Numbered from the stretch's first letter, positions 52,442 to 61,210 are shown. The stretch is 64,000 bases of DNA from an uncultured Erythrobacter sp. (GCA_947488085.1 CANKYI010000001.1:2985928-3049927), one strand, 5' to 3'. The notes: generated by a model from the sequence alone, not told the origin. Program-made: numbers and translations.

Positions 52442-52838
52442 GGGACACCTCGTCTTCATGGAGGCGGCGCTCAAGCCGACGCAGGAAACCTGGTATTCTA
52501 AAAAGGGCAAGCGTCCCCGCGATTATAAGGAAGGCGATCTGCAAATCCGATGCAAAGAGCCGCTGCGCTAGGGGTTCAGCGGTTCGGTAATGGTCAGCAA
52601 GATTGCCAAGCTGCGCGAACAGCGTGGTGAGATCCCAGCCTGCGAGCAGCAGAAAAACGAACAGCGGCAGGCCAAGCACCAGTAACAGAGTGCTGGCTGC
52701 GAAGATGACGCATTCGATCAGCACAAAGCAGCTGCCTTGAAAGAGCGCGAGCCAATTGAAGGAGCGCCGCGTACGCTGTGCCCATTTCGTCAGGGGCAAC
52801 GGTGTGCGATCGACAAGCGTGTTGGTTTCGAGCGTCAT
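52434..52838 (-). CDS. Unknown membrane protein between traC and trbI
   Basis: A 134-aa protein with three likely membrane helices (FQGSCFVLIECVIFAAS, LLLVLGLPLFVFLLLAGW, IAFLIIAGTLALFRIPGF) and a polar N-terminus (MTLETNTLVDRTPLPLTKWA). It overlaps traC by four bases and trbI by eight, so it is an integral part of the operon. No standard F-type Tra protein sits at this place. It might be an accessory, exclusion or energy-coupling component; I cannot tell. Confidence 0.75.
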   Translation of the reverse strand: MTLETNTLVDRTPLPLTKWAQRTRRSFNWLALFQGSCFVLIECVIFAASTLLLVLGLPLFVFLLLAGWDLTTLFAQLGNLADHYRTAEPLAQRLFASDLQIAFLIIAGTLALFRIPGFLRRLERRLHEDEVSHA

Positions 52839-55387
52839 TGGCTTTCCCCTTGGATGCCCGCGACGAGAGCGACTGCGCGTTCTAGAGGCATGCCGCTTCC
52901 GACATGGCTCTGGATGGCAGCATAGGTGTCAGGATCAGAGGAGAAGATCGTGGCTGAGAGCGGGTCGAGCACCAGCCTTCCCACCGCTTCTGTCTCTGGG
53001 CCCTTCACATAGATCTCGCTATATTCGGTGCCCGAGCGCTTGAGGCTGCGGATCAGCGTCTCAGTGCGGTCATCCATGTCGAGCCGCGCTTCCTTGCGGA
53101 AGTCGGCGATGGTCTCGGGCTTTTGCTGGAGCACAAGCATCCAGTCGCTGTTTTCAAGCGCGGCGCGCGCGCCATCCGATTTGTAATAGTCATTGAGAGA
53201 CTGGGTGGCAGTCGCAAGAGCGCCGCCATATTTGCGCGCTGTTCGAGCGTAAGTCTCGACAAACTCGCCCATCGACCCGCCTTTGAGCATGGCCCAGGCC
53301 TCGTCGATAAGGAGCAGCTTCTTGGTTGCCCTAGAGCTGCGTGTCATCGCCTGACCGGTCATGAACATGATGGCGGAGAGAACGACGCTCCTCAGTTCCT
53401 CGCGGCTCGCCAGATCGCTCATTTCAAAGACGGTGAAATCATCTTCGAGCGCAAAGCTGGCTTTGCCTGAGAAAAACCCGGCAAAGCTCCCACCTTGGCA
53501 AAAGGGCGCAATCGCTGTCGCAAGCTCTTTGCCCGCTTGGTTCTCGCTTGAATGAAGCGCGTGGGCGACATCATCCACCGCCCCGCCGCTCCCAAGTGCA
53601 TCCCATACATGGGTCACAGCCTGATCAATCAGCCCACGCTCGGTGTCCGATGGCGCCGTGCTTGGCCGCGCCATCTGGCCGATGATCGCTTTGATCATGG
53701 CAAAGCAATCGAGCCGGTAATCTTCGTCGACCTCGGCGCGCGCATCATCGACCATCGAGAAGGGGTTGAGCGAAAATCCAGAGGCGAGCGTAAACTCGAC
53801 AAAGCGACCGCCTTGCAGCTTTACTGAATGCTCAAAGCTGCGACCGTCATCAATCACCACAACCTTCGCGCCGGCACCGCGCAAAGCGGTGCAAAGTTCT
53901 TGCAGCAGCACCGACTTGCCCGAACCGGATTTACCGCAGATCGCGATGTTGTGATTGCCCGCATTGTTCTCGAAGGGCGACCAGAAAAAGGGTTGGCCGC
54001 GCCTTCCAAGCAGCAAGAGATGCGGGATTTCTCCGCCGAGATACTCGCCTTGCATCGGCGCGATATTGGCAGCCGTCGTCGAGAGCATCGTCCGAAAGCG
54101 TTTGAGACGCGCCATGTCTTGAACAAGCCCGTCCGCGAGGCTCAGTGGGAAGGCAGCGACCAGACCTTGTAATTGCAGGAAGCGTTCGTCGGCCAAATCC
54201 CATCCGGCCGCTTTGTAGATTGCCTTGATTGTGCGCTCATGCGCATCGCCTTCGCCAAGCGGGGAGATGGTGGTGACACCGTAGAAGAGTTTGACCAGTT
54301 TCTTGCCCGCCTGGAGCTCGGCCTGAACGTGTTTCCATTCGGCCGATTGCTGGGAGAGATTGGGAAGAAAGCGCGCGCTTTTCGTTTCAGAAAGGCTGGT
54401 CGTACGCATGAATTTATAGCCTGCACGAGCGCTAGCTGCTTCCTGATCGGGATAGTGCAGGCACAGCATGGTGGCTGCAGGGCAAGGGAAGCGCAGTTTG
54501 TCGGTGAACATATCACCGATGAGGCGCGCACATTCCCACGGCGCCCAGCGTTCAGGTGTCGAACGCACGCCATAATGGCGAACGTCAAAGCGGTCGGGAT
54601 AGCATTCGCCCATTTGCGGCACGCCATCGCGGCTTCGCCCGGTTTCGCGAAAGCGCTCGGTGCGAAGGATCAACCGATCATCTTCGACTTCCAGTTCGAT
54701 ATCGCGTCGGATCGCTTGGGCATCGAGCGTGTCTTCGCGGTTCCAATGTGTAGTCTCAGGCTCGCGCGCCGTGGTGGGCGATGTGAGTTCATCGATCAGC
54801 GCCAAGAGCCCAGCGGGCTCAAGCGGGGTTGACGAAAGGCCCAGCGAATTGAGCATGCCCATCAGGCCCTTGCGGCATTCGCTAAGCTCTGCATCGCTCA
54901 CATTGCTTGGAACTGGCACGCCAAGCGAAATGATCAATCGTGTATGGCGGGCATGGAAAGGCGCGTGCTCGGAGCCAGATTGCCAGACAAGATCGTAAAG
55001 CCGGTCGGTGCGCGCTTTGGCTATCGCTTCATAGATGCCGCCTTGCTCGTAACGCGGAGCAAACCAGGGCGCGACAATCGAGCCGATGCGCGGGCTCGCG
55101 AAATTGAGCACTTGCAGGCATGCGCCCCGCGGCAGACTTTCAGAAAAGAACTGGCCCAGGATTTCGCCCGTGCGTTCGTCGGCACCGATCAGCGGAGTTA
55201 CTTCAAGCGCAAAACCTTTCGAATGGGCGTTGCGATAGAGCCCGGCGCCTTGATCGAAGACGCGGTAGGGTAGCCAGTCCGACAGCATTTCAAGCGAAAA
55301 ATGCGCCGCCGTTTGGTCGGCCTTTTTGGCATCGCCGAACAGGCCTGAAAGAAGCGCATCGCGCGCAGAGCTTAGTGAGAGGGTCAT
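52835..55387 (-). CDS. traC: Type IV secretion ATPase TraC (VirB4-like)
   Basis: An 850-aa cytoplasmic ATPase that energises pilus assembly and substrate transfer. The N-terminal half is the TraC-type domain (SDWLPYRVFDQGAGLYRN). The motor has Walker A GKSGSGKS at 485-492, Walker B KKLLLIDEAWAMLKGG, and a conserved ATQSLNDYY. Length and features match the F-type family. It overlaps traV and the 134-aa gene by four bases each. Confidence 0.94.
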   Translation of the reverse strand: MTLSLSSARDALLSGLFGDAKKADQTAAHFSLEMLSDWLPYRVFDQGAGLYRNAHSKGFALEVTPLIGADERTGEILGQFFSESLPRGACLQVLNFASPRIGSIVAPWFAPRYEQGGIYEAIAKARTDRLYDLVWQSGSEHAPFHARHTRLIISLGVPVPSNVSDAELSECRKGLMGMLNSLGLSSTPLEPAGLLALIDELTSPTTAREPETTHWNREDTLDAQAIRRDIELEVEDDRLILRTERFRETGRSRDGVPQMGECYPDRFDVRHYGVRSTPERWAPWECARLIGDMFTDKLRFPCPAATMLCLHYPDQEAASARAGYKFMRTTSLSETKSARFLPNLSQQSAEWKHVQAELQAGKKLVKLFYGVTTISPLGEGDAHERTIKAIYKAAGWDLADERFLQLQGLVAAFPLSLADGLVQDMARLKRFRTMLSTTAANIAPMQGEYLGGEIPHLLLLGRRGQPFFWSPFENNAGNHNIAICGKSGSGKSVLLQELCTALRGAGAKVVVIDDGRSFEHSVKLQGGRFVEFTLASGFSLNPFSMVDDARAEVDEDYRLDCFAMIKAIIGQMARPSTAPSDTERGLIDQAVTHVWDALGSGGAVDDVAHALHSSENQAGKELATAIAPFCQGGSFAGFFSGKASFALEDDFTVFEMSDLASREELRSVVLSAIMFMTGQAMTRSSRATKKLLLIDEAWAMLKGGSMGEFVETYARTARKYGGALATATQSLNDYYKSDGARAALENSDWMLVLQQKPETIADFRKEARLDMDDRTETLIRSLKRSGTEYSEIYVKGPETEAVGRLVLDPLSATIFSSDPDTYAAIQSHVGSGMPLERAVALVAGIQGESQ

Positions 55388-55947
55388 AGCGTCTCTCCAT
55401 CATCTGTTGGCGATTGGGGCACCCGGCCTGGGGAGGGGGAAAGGCCGGGTGCCCCTGCGGCCGGCGCTTTCGCGCCGGGCAGCTCCGGAGAAGTCTGGGA
55501 GGGGATAACCAGAACGTCCGGGAGCTGCTGCGGGGTAAAACTGGAAGGTGGAGCAATGGGTTGCTTTTGCTGTGTGCCTTGGCTGGCACGGCCGAGCGCG
55601 CGAAGAACGTGGCCCGTTGAAAGAGGTGCTCGCCACTCCGAATGCGGCGGCTCGGGCAAAGGCACATGGACAACGCGCGCTTCGTGCTCACGTCCGCTGG
55701 CATCGCGCCGCGCAGCGACTACAATACGCAGCTTGCGCTCGTTGCTTGGCGCTATGACCTGAGTGACAGGTTCTTGAGGCAAGCTCGCCTTGGTCGCGGC
55801 ATCATCAATCGCCGATGTGGGCGCGCAGCTGCCACCCGGCGCGCGGCAAGCGAAATCACCGCTCACATTGCTGCCCAAAGTTGTGCAGCCACTGATTGTG
55901 ACAGCGAGCCCAGCAAAGATCGCAAGCTTGTAGGTGCGCGGGTTCAT
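55384..55947 (-). CDS. traV: Outer-membrane lipoprotein TraV
   Basis: A 187-aa lipoprotein with lipobox SGC (LAVTISGCTTLGSNVSGDF) near residue 20 and the TraV-like cysteine pair FACRAPGGSCAPT. The rest is Pro-rich and of low complexity. TraV forms the outer-membrane core complex with TraK and TraB (VirB7-like role). Confidence 0.85.
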   Translation of the reverse strand: MNPRTYKLAIFAGLAVTISGCTTLGSNVSGDFACRAPGGSCAPTSAIDDAATKASLPQEPVTQVIAPSNERKLRIVVAARRDASGREHEARVVHVPLPEPPHSEWRAPLSTGHVLRALGRASQGTQQKQPIAPPSSFTPQQLPDVLVIPSQTSPELPGAKAPAAGAPGLSPSPGRVPQSPTDDGETL

Positions 55948-56807
55948 TGGCCTGCTCCGCCTTTGGCAAAACGGATCAGCGTTTGCGCATTGCGGTAGCC
56001 GTGAAGCACTGCACCATCTTTCGCGCGAACGATGACGGGCGTTCCGGAAAAGCCATTGGCTTTGGCAAAGGCCTCATTGGCATCTAGCGCCTCGCTTACA
56101 TCGCAGCTCGAGGGTATTGGGTGTGTCTGCCCGGCATAAGCCTGATGCATCGCTTTGACGGGATCACGCGCGCAGAGCACACCTTCAGCCATCCGGCGGC
56201 TTGATGCGCCAAAGATCGAGATCGGGCGTTCTTCGATGAAAAGGCCTGTGTCTGTGAGGGCGCCGGTGAGCTGGCGGCAATAGCCGCATTGAAAGTCTGA
56301 AAAGACGATCAGCTTCTCACCCCTGGGATTGCCCCAGTGCACTGCGCCGTCTTTCGGAAGGCCAGCTGTATCGACTTTGGACTTGGCGGCTTTGGCTGGG
56401 TGGCTTTGATCCGCGCTATCAGCGCCTCCAGCGGCGCGCGCGGCTCCTGCGGCCAGAAGATCGGGGTTGAGCTCGATCAGCCGAGTGGCTGTCACATCAC
56501 GGCGTTTTTCAAGATCATAGAGCCGTCCGACGAAGAGATAGCGCGCCGCCTCGTCGATATAGAAAAGCGTGTCGCCTGAGACCACTTCGCACCAGGGCGC
56601 AAAACTCTTGCAATCTAGCGCATCAATCGGCGTTTTTGGCAGCCGGAGCTTGAGCGCCTGGCTGACATCGCGCGCAATCGCGGCATGGGCCGGGATGGCG
56701 GTCACCATGGCGACACCGCTGGTGAGCACGGCAGCGGCGCTCGCTGCTGCGATCGAGAAATGAATAGCCCGTGTCATCAGACCGGGACGAAAATCGTGAA
56801 AGTTCAT
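55944..56807 (-). CDS. DsbC-family thiol:disulfide isomerase
   Basis: A 287-aa periplasmic disulfide isomerase. It has a signal segment (AAAVLTSGVAMVTAIPAHA), a DsbC dimerisation-like domain (WCEVVSGDTLFYIDEAARYL), a linker and the thioredoxin domain with C173-G-Y-C176 (FSDFQCGYCRQLTG) and the cis-Pro region SGTPVIV. It presumably forms and corrects disulfides in TraN, TraU and TraH. It lies between traB and traV, with four-base overlaps on both sides. Confidence 0.9.
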   Translation of the reverse strand: MNFHDFRPGLMTRAIHFSIAAASAAAVLTSGVAMVTAIPAHAAIARDVSQALKLRLPKTPIDALDCKSFAPWCEVVSGDTLFYIDEAARYLFVGRLYDLEKRRDVTATRLIELNPDLLAAGAARAAGGADSADQSHPAKAAKSKVDTAGLPKDGAVHWGNPRGEKLIVFSDFQCGYCRQLTGALTDTGLFIEERPISIFGASSRRMAEGVLCARDPVKAMHQAYAGQTHPIPSSCDVSEALDANEAFAKANGFSGTPVIVRAKDGAVLHGYRNAQTLIRFAKGGAGQ

Positions 56808-58066
56808 TGAGAGGGGCTCCTGACATGGACGCCGTCGAGAAAGACGATTTCGACTTCGATGCCGGTCGGCATCTCGACGACGGGTTGGTACTGTTCGGCG
56901 CGTTCGATGAGGTATTGGCTGACGGTGTCGGCGGCTTCGCCAGCGCCTTGACCGAAGCCGCCTGCAAGAATGTCGGTGGGGGAAAGTGCGCCGCGCTGGC
57001 CATCCTCGCCGACACGGCCGGCGAAAATGCCATTGGCGTTGGCGGAAAAGCCCCGGCCAAACCCGCCGACAATCCCAGCGAGCAGCGCTTGGCTTACAAG
57101 ACTGCCTTCGCGGCTTACGACGCGACCGCGAACGCCGGACTTGCCAGCAAAGGCGATGAAGCCTTTGACCTCGCTTACCGCATAACGACCGCCTGGCTGC
57201 GCGCAGGTCATGCGCGCTAATTTGACGTAGACTTTCTCAGCCGAGAGATCGCCGCGCGCCGCGCCATTGACGAGGCAACCGGTCAAATCGGTGGTGAGGA
57301 GGCGATTGCCTTTGAGGACAGAGCGCGCCGGGCCAGTGATGCGCAGCACCACAGGGAGCGGATCGCTTTGACTGGTCACGCCCGTAGACGCATCAACCCC
57401 GACAATGACCGTCGCAGGCGCATAGCTGTTGGGCGGAAGGTAGTCTCTGCTCGCTTCCAAAAGCAGCGGGGGTGATCCGTTGCTTTCAGTGCTCGGCGCA
57501 GGTTCGGAGGTCGCGCTTGTAAAACTGAGCAAGCTTGCCTTGGGTTCGGCAAGCGGTGCTGGCTCCAATGCCGTTGGATTGGAGCCAGGCTGAGGCGGAG
57601 CAATTGAGGTGACCGGCGCAATGGGCGGATTGGCTCTTGCACTTTCGAGCTCCGAACGAAGGGCCGCATTTTCAGCTGAGATCGCATCGATTGCGGCTTG
57701 GCCATCGCTCAACATGCGCGCGTTTTCACCGCGCAGTGTATCGAGTTCCTGTTCGATCGAGCTTTTGGGAAGCTGGCTTTCTTGCAGGTCCTTGATCGCG
57801 CGGCCCTGCGCATCGAGCCGATTGCCATAGGTCGCCACAAACTCGCGTTGCGAGAGATTGCGATTAACCAGGCCACCCGTATCGATCGTGGTCGCACCGC
57901 CATCCGCGCCATTTTCCGCTTCATCGCCGCTGAAAATGAACATCGATCCGCCGATGAGGGCTACCGCGCCAATCCCGGCGAGGAGCAGCTTTTGCCGTTT
58001 GGCGATTGCGCTGTTGAGACCCGCCCTTTTGCTCTCGGGCGCTTTGGCATTGCTCTCAGCCATCAC
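56804..58066 (-). CDS. traB: Conjugal transfer protein TraB (VirB10-like)
   Basis: A 420-aa inner-membrane protein that spans the periplasm in the core complex. A membrane helix (KLLLAGIGAVALIGGSMFIF) is followed by a coiled-coil (LDTLRGENARMLSDG), a Pro/Ala-rich stretch and the C-terminal beta-barrel domain with the family's GCLVNGAARGDLSAEKVYVK, AFAGKSGVRGRVVSREG and LAGIVGGFGRGFS. It ends in the TGIEVEIVFLDGV strand. Confidence 0.92.
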   Translation of the reverse strand: MMAESNAKAPESKRAGLNSAIAKRQKLLLAGIGAVALIGGSMFIFSGDEAENGADGGATTIDTGGLVNRNLSQREFVATYGNRLDAQGRAIKDLQESQLPKSSIEQELDTLRGENARMLSDGQAAIDAISAENAALRSELESARANPPIAPVTSIAPPQPGSNPTALEPAPLAEPKASLLSFTSATSEPAPSTESNGSPPLLLEASRDYLPPNSYAPATVIVGVDASTGVTSQSDPLPVVLRITGPARSVLKGNRLLTTDLTGCLVNGAARGDLSAEKVYVKLARMTCAQPGGRYAVSEVKGFIAFAGKSGVRGRVVSREGSLVSQALLAGIVGGFGRGFSANANGIFAGRVGEDGQRGALSPTDILAGGFGQGAGEAADTVSQYLIERAEQYQPVVEMPTGIEVEIVFLDGVHVRSPSQ

Positions 58067-58818
58067 TTCAGCCCTCCCTTGGCAAAGACAAGGAAGGCCC
58101 GCGTCGTCTCGCCGGGTGCGAGCGTTTCGCTGGCATAGGCAAAGGCCAGCGCGCCTGCGGGCCCATCGCGCTCATTTGCAAGATCGATTGTCTCAGATCC
58201 GAGATTGCGCAGGGTGAAGGCTTGGCCGGTGAGTTCCCCGCCCTCGTATTCTGCGACCTGTTGGACTTCGAGGCTGCCAGTGCGGCGCGGGCGTGACAGC
58301 GCAGCCCGCGCTCGGAAACCTGGCAAGACGGCATCGCTCGCCATCGCTTCGATCAGACGGATCGCGGCTTCGTCTTCGGATAGTGCGGAGTTCAAGCCGT
58401 CGTCATCATCAGGTTTGGCTAGCGCTGGATTGGTGACGAAGAGCTGGCTCGCTTCTTCGCCGTCGACCTTGCAGACGAATTTGTAGACATGGCCCTTACT
58501 GCTGGTGGCAAAGAAGCTGACCCGTGCGCTCGCATATTGCTGCGGGACGGAGACATAGATGTCGCCGCGCACTGGCTCATGCGTCACCTCAAAATCATTA
58601 TAGGGATAGCCGCTTGCCATCTTTGAGACATTGGCAAAGCCGTCTTTGATCAGCGCAATCCGGGTGAGCGCACCGCGCGCGAGGACGCAATCAATCGTTG
58701 CTCCATCAGCGGCTTCGACAAACTGATCGGCATGCGCAGGGGAAGCCTGGATGAGCGAGGCTGAAGCGAGCAGCACACTTGTAAGGGCTGTCGGCAGGGA
58801 TCGGGTGGAGAAGCTCAT
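58063..58818 (-). CDS. traK: Type-F secretin-like protein TraK
   Basis: A 251-aa periplasmic protein with a Sec signal (SVLLASASLIQASPAHA) and the VirB9-like TraK core (ALIKDGFANVSKMASGYPYN, then FEVTHEPVRGDIYVSVP). It forms the outer core with TraV and TraB. It overlaps traB and traE by four bases each. Confidence 0.92.
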   Translation of the reverse strand: MSFSTRSLPTALTSVLLASASLIQASPAHADQFVEAADGATIDCVLARGALTRIALIKDGFANVSKMASGYPYNDFEVTHEPVRGDIYVSVPQQYASARVSFFATSSKGHVYKFVCKVDGEEASQLFVTNPALAKPDDDDGLNSALSEDEAAIRLIEAMASDAVLPGFRARAALSRPRRTGSLEVQQVAEYEGGELTGQAFTLRNLGSETIDLANERDGPAGALAFAYASETLAPGETTRAFLVFAKGGLK

Positions 58819-59381
58819 TGGCTTTCCTCCTCTTGGGCAGGAAGTTGGCGGAAACCGGTCAGCCCAAGGCTGAGGCCGCGGCGCTGCCAGATGAACTCAA
58901 AGCTGCGGGTCTGGCTGGCGATCACTTGCGCGCCGACAAAGGTCTTGAGCGTTCCGCTGACGGTCGAAGTGAGTGCGTCAGGATCGACATGGATTTGTGC
59001 GATCACGAACGCCTGACTGATGTCCGAGCCGCGCTGCTCATCGACGATTTTGATAAGCTCAGCCTTCAGTTGTCCGCGCGCAGAAGGATCAGCGAGCTTG
59101 AGGACGCTCTCCATCCAATAATCGAGGCTTTCGGGCGCGCGGTTGAGCAACATCAGCGCTGTGTCGCGGGTAACAAGTTCCAGATATGGTGCATCGATCG
59201 CGCCGCTGGAGAGCTCAACTTTTTGCGACGTGATTGGCATGAGGATGAGCGTTTCATCGCGGGTTGCTGCGGCACCGACGGCGAGAACCGTGGTGAGGCC
59301 CAGCACGCCTGCCAGCGCCGCAAAGCGGTTGCGCTGCTTCAAATGGCGCTGCGCCTCTTCATAGGCGAATTCAGATTTCAT
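58815..59381 (-). CDS. traE: Conjugal transfer protein TraE
   Basis: A 188-aa inner-membrane protein (VirB5/VirB8-like position in F systems). One N-terminal membrane helix (AALAGVLGLTTVLAVGAAAT) precedes a periplasmic domain with the family segments YLELVTRDTALMLLNRAPES and SGTLKTFVGAQVIASQTRSF. It starts 12 bases after traL. Confidence 0.92.
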   Translation of the reverse strand: MKSEFAYEEAQRHLKQRNRFAALAGVLGLTTVLAVGAAATRDETLILMPITSQKVELSSGAIDAPYLELVTRDTALMLLNRAPESLDYWMESVLKLADPSARGQLKAELIKIVDEQRGSDISQAFVIAQIHVDPDALTSTVSGTLKTFVGAQVIASQTRSFEFIWQRRGLSLGLTGFRQLPAQEEESQ

Positions 59382-59393
59382 TTGCTTCCTCCC

Positions 59394-59681
59394 TCAGCCG
59401 GCAAGCAGGCGGCAATGGGAGGGCGGCGTGGCTTTCAAGCCAAGGAAGCTTCCCGGCAAATACCAATAGGCAGCGTGCACCAGTTTCGAGCTTGCACCAG
59501 ATCTTTTCGCTTTCCGAAGAGCGAACCAGGTTACGGCCGCGAGGCCAGTCCCGATGAGAATGTGCTGCGCTAGAATGCCCCAAGCAAACGGGATCAGCAG
59601 TCCCGCAAACTCATCTATTGTCCAAAAGCCAATCAGCTCCGGATCATCGAGCCGCTGAGGCACCAGGTATGTGTCGGCCAT
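59394..59681 (-). CDS. traL: Conjugal transfer protein TraL (VirB3-like)
   Basis: A 95-aa inner-membrane protein with two hydrophobic segments (FAGLLIPFAWGILAQHILIG and GLAAVTWFALRKAKR) after the family-typical start YLVPQRLDDPELIGFWTIDE. It sits between the pilin and traE as in F-type operons. An alternative small frame on the same strand is a shadow. Confidence 0.92.
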   Translation of the reverse strand: MADTYLVPQRLDDPELIGFWTIDEFAGLLIPFAWGILAQHILIGTGLAAVTWFALRKAKRSGASSKLVHAAYWYLPGSFLGLKATPPSHCRLLAG

Positions 59682-59709
59682 GCCGCCCTCCTTTCAGCGT
59701 AACCAGCGA

Positions 59710-60036
59710 TCAGATGGTCGCGGTCACGACAGAGGTGACGATCGGCACACCGGTGCCAACGCCGATGCCAACGCCCACAGGCACAGCGACCTGACCAAGC
59801 GCGAAACGGCCTGAGGCCAGCGCGATGAGGCCACCGGCGAGGCTAAGGACAGTAATGATCTTACCGCCGGAGCCTTCAAGAAAGTCTGTGAACTTCTGCA
59901 GTGCGGGATCGAAGGTCGTATCAGCGCCGGCATAGGCCGCGCCGGCGCAGGCCAGGGCAACGGCCGCGGGCACGATATAATCGCGTGTCCGAATGTTGCT
60001 TTTGGCCTTTGGGGGGAGAGTAAGGGTCTTGGTCAT
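59710..60036 (-). CDS. traA: F-type conjugative pilin TraA
   Basis: A 108-aa propilin, first gene of the transfer operon. The basic leader (MTKTLTLPPKAKSNIRTRDY) and hydrophobic segment end in a cleavage site AYA-GAD near residue 36. The mature part has a short polar helix (QKFTDFLEGSGGKI) and two hydrophobic helices with small residues (TVLSLAGGLIALASG and VGVGIGVGTGVPIV), as in F-type pilins. The ATG at 60036 is preceded by GGAG; the frame further upstream runs into the promoter region. Confidence 0.85.
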   Translation of the reverse strand: MTKTLTLPPKAKSNIRTRDYIVPAAVALACAGAAYAGADTTFDPALQKFTDFLEGSGGKIITVLSLAGGLIALASGRFALGQVAVPVGVGIGVGTGVPIVTSVVTATI

Positions 60037-60070
60037 CGAGGAACTCCATTGGGAACAAGAAGCAGCGATG

Positions 60071-60089
60071 TGTTCGCTGTATGTTCTTT
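60071..60089 (+). repeat. TGTTC-N4-TATGTTCTTT repeat, copy 1
   Basis: TGTTCGCTGTATGTTCTTT contains TGTTC twice, 11 bases apart (one helix turn), between the traA start and the shared promoter motif. A second copy with the same spacing lies at 60311-60329. This looks like a binding site for a dimeric or tandem-binding regulator. Confidence 0.45.
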
Positions 60090-60104
60090 CCTCGATTGAG
60101 TGGC

Positions 60105-60117
60105 GGGGTGTAGGAAA
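60105..60117 (-). promoter_or_regulatory. Shared transfer-promoter motif, copy 2 (traA)
   Basis: On the minus strand TTTCCTACACCCC reads toward traA and ends about 70 bases before its ATG. It matches the copies upstream of the relaxosome operon and the XRE-like gene in 12 of 13 positions. Confidence 0.5.
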
Positions 60118-60310
60118 AGCGAAACTGAGAGTTTGTCGCCCGCACCAAGCAAAAAGCGACATTGAAAGGCTGCAGGGCCGGAATGTGCGTCGACCGGGCG
60201 CCGTATGGAGCGGTCCGCGCCATTCGGTGCGCCAGGAGTGCCGCATTGTGCGCGTAACCTGCCGAAATCAGCGCGAATCACGAGAATTGACTGATTCGGG
60301 AATTCCTTGA

Positions 60311-60329
60311 TGTTCTATTTATGTTCTTT
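60311..60329 (+). repeat. TGTTC-N4-TATGTTCTTT repeat, copy 2
   Basis: TGTTCTATTTATGTTCTTT repeats the arrangement found at 60071-60089. It lies between TTGATG (60307-60312) and TGTATT (60330-60335), a plausible -35/-10 pair with a 17-base spacer for the XRE-like gene. A regulator bound there would lie inside the promoter. Confidence 0.45.
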
Positions 60330-60333
60330 TGTA

Positions 60334-60346
60334 TTTCCTACACCCT
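60334..60346 (+). promoter_or_regulatory. Shared transfer-promoter motif, copy 3 (XRE-like gene)
   Basis: TTTCCTACACCCT lies 52 bases before the XRE-like start and is identical to the copy at 19536-19548. Confidence 0.5.
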
Positions 60347-60398
60347 TCCTAGATCGATAGCTCGATCCTGAAGCCACAGCTCAAGGAAGGAATCGGCA

Positions 60399-60890
60399 AT
60401 GACCGACATGGTGCAATTCTCCGAAGAACAGACCCGCGCTGATCTCGGACGGCTACTGACAAGCGCGGTCGAAGCAAGCGGGCGCACACGCTGCGACATT
60501 GCGCGTGATGCGCAGATTCATAAGGACGCCTTGCGTAGGGTTTTGACGGGCAAGCGGTCAGCGAGTTTGGGAGAAGCATCGCGAATCTTGCAGGCCAGCG
60601 GTGTTAGCCCGCAACAAGCTCTGTCGATGTTTTTGCTCTCCGACGCCGATCAGTCGGCAGAATGGCAGGGAACCGAGATTGGCCGGTTTCTGGAAGACTT
60701 CCTGACCGCTCTTCCGATAGCCTTGACTTGCGAGCTTGGGGGCCGGCTACAAGATGTAAGGCCCCGCTGGGCCAGAGGCACTGCGCACCGTGTTGCGCGG
60801 CTGCTGTCTGATCATATTGATGAGCTTGAGCGGAAGGATGTGTTGCTCGGAGATGTCTTTGCAGTGGCCGAAAGAAGTCATCATGGGTGA
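60399..60890 (+). CDS. XRE-like transcriptional regulator of the transfer region
   Basis: A 163-aa protein with an N-terminal helix-turn-helix (GRTRCDIARDAQIHKDALRR, then VLTGKRSASLGEASRIL). The C-terminal half is helical (FLEDFLTALPIALTCELGGR) and ends in a segment that could dimerise. It is divergent from the traA operon, with two repeated sites and the shared promoter motif in the gap, so it is a strong candidate regulator of pilin expression. AAGGA precedes the ATG. It overlaps the AlpA-like gene by eight bases. Confidence 0.82.
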   Translation: MTDMVQFSEEQTRADLGRLLTSAVEASGRTRCDIARDAQIHKDALRRVLTGKRSASLGEASRILQASGVSPQQALSMFLLSDADQSAEWQGTEIGRFLEDFLTALPIALTCELGGRLQDVRPRWARGTAHRVARLLSDHIDELERKDVLLGDVFAVAERSHHG

Positions 60891-61098
60891 GCATTTAGGA
60901 AAAAGACTGGACGAGCCGCGCCGCGTGACACGCCTCATTCGTCTTCCAGAAGTGATGAGCCGGGTCGGGCTTGGCCGTTCAACGATCTATCGCTGGATGA
61001 GTGAGGGTAGGTTCCCCAAGCCTGTGCAACTGGGTGGACATGCCGTGGCTTGGTCTGAGGACGACCTCGACAAGTGGATCGCAGGTAAGCTCAACTAG
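60883..61098 (+). CDS. alpA: AlpA-like regulator
   Basis: A 71-aa winged-helix/MerR-like DNA-binding protein of the AlpA group: RVTRLIRLPEVMSRVGLGRS, then TIYRWMSEGRFPKPVQLGG and WSEDDLDKWIAGK. AlpA proteins activate integrase or excisionase genes of mobile elements. The ATG at 60883 overlaps the XRE-like stop, so the two are cotranscribed, linking excision control with transfer control. No terminator is visible downstream. Confidence 0.88.
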   Translation: MGEHLGKRLDEPRRVTRLIRLPEVMSRVGLGRSTIYRWMSEGRFPKPVQLGGHAVAWSEDDLDKWIAGKLN

Positions 61099-61210
61099 CC
61101 TTTGCCTCGAGCTCACGGTCATTCCAGTCCTGACCGAATTGCGGACGTTAGCTTAGAGCCCAAGGTCACCGCTGGGATTGCCTTTCAACAAATGTGAGAA
61201 CGGCTTTACT

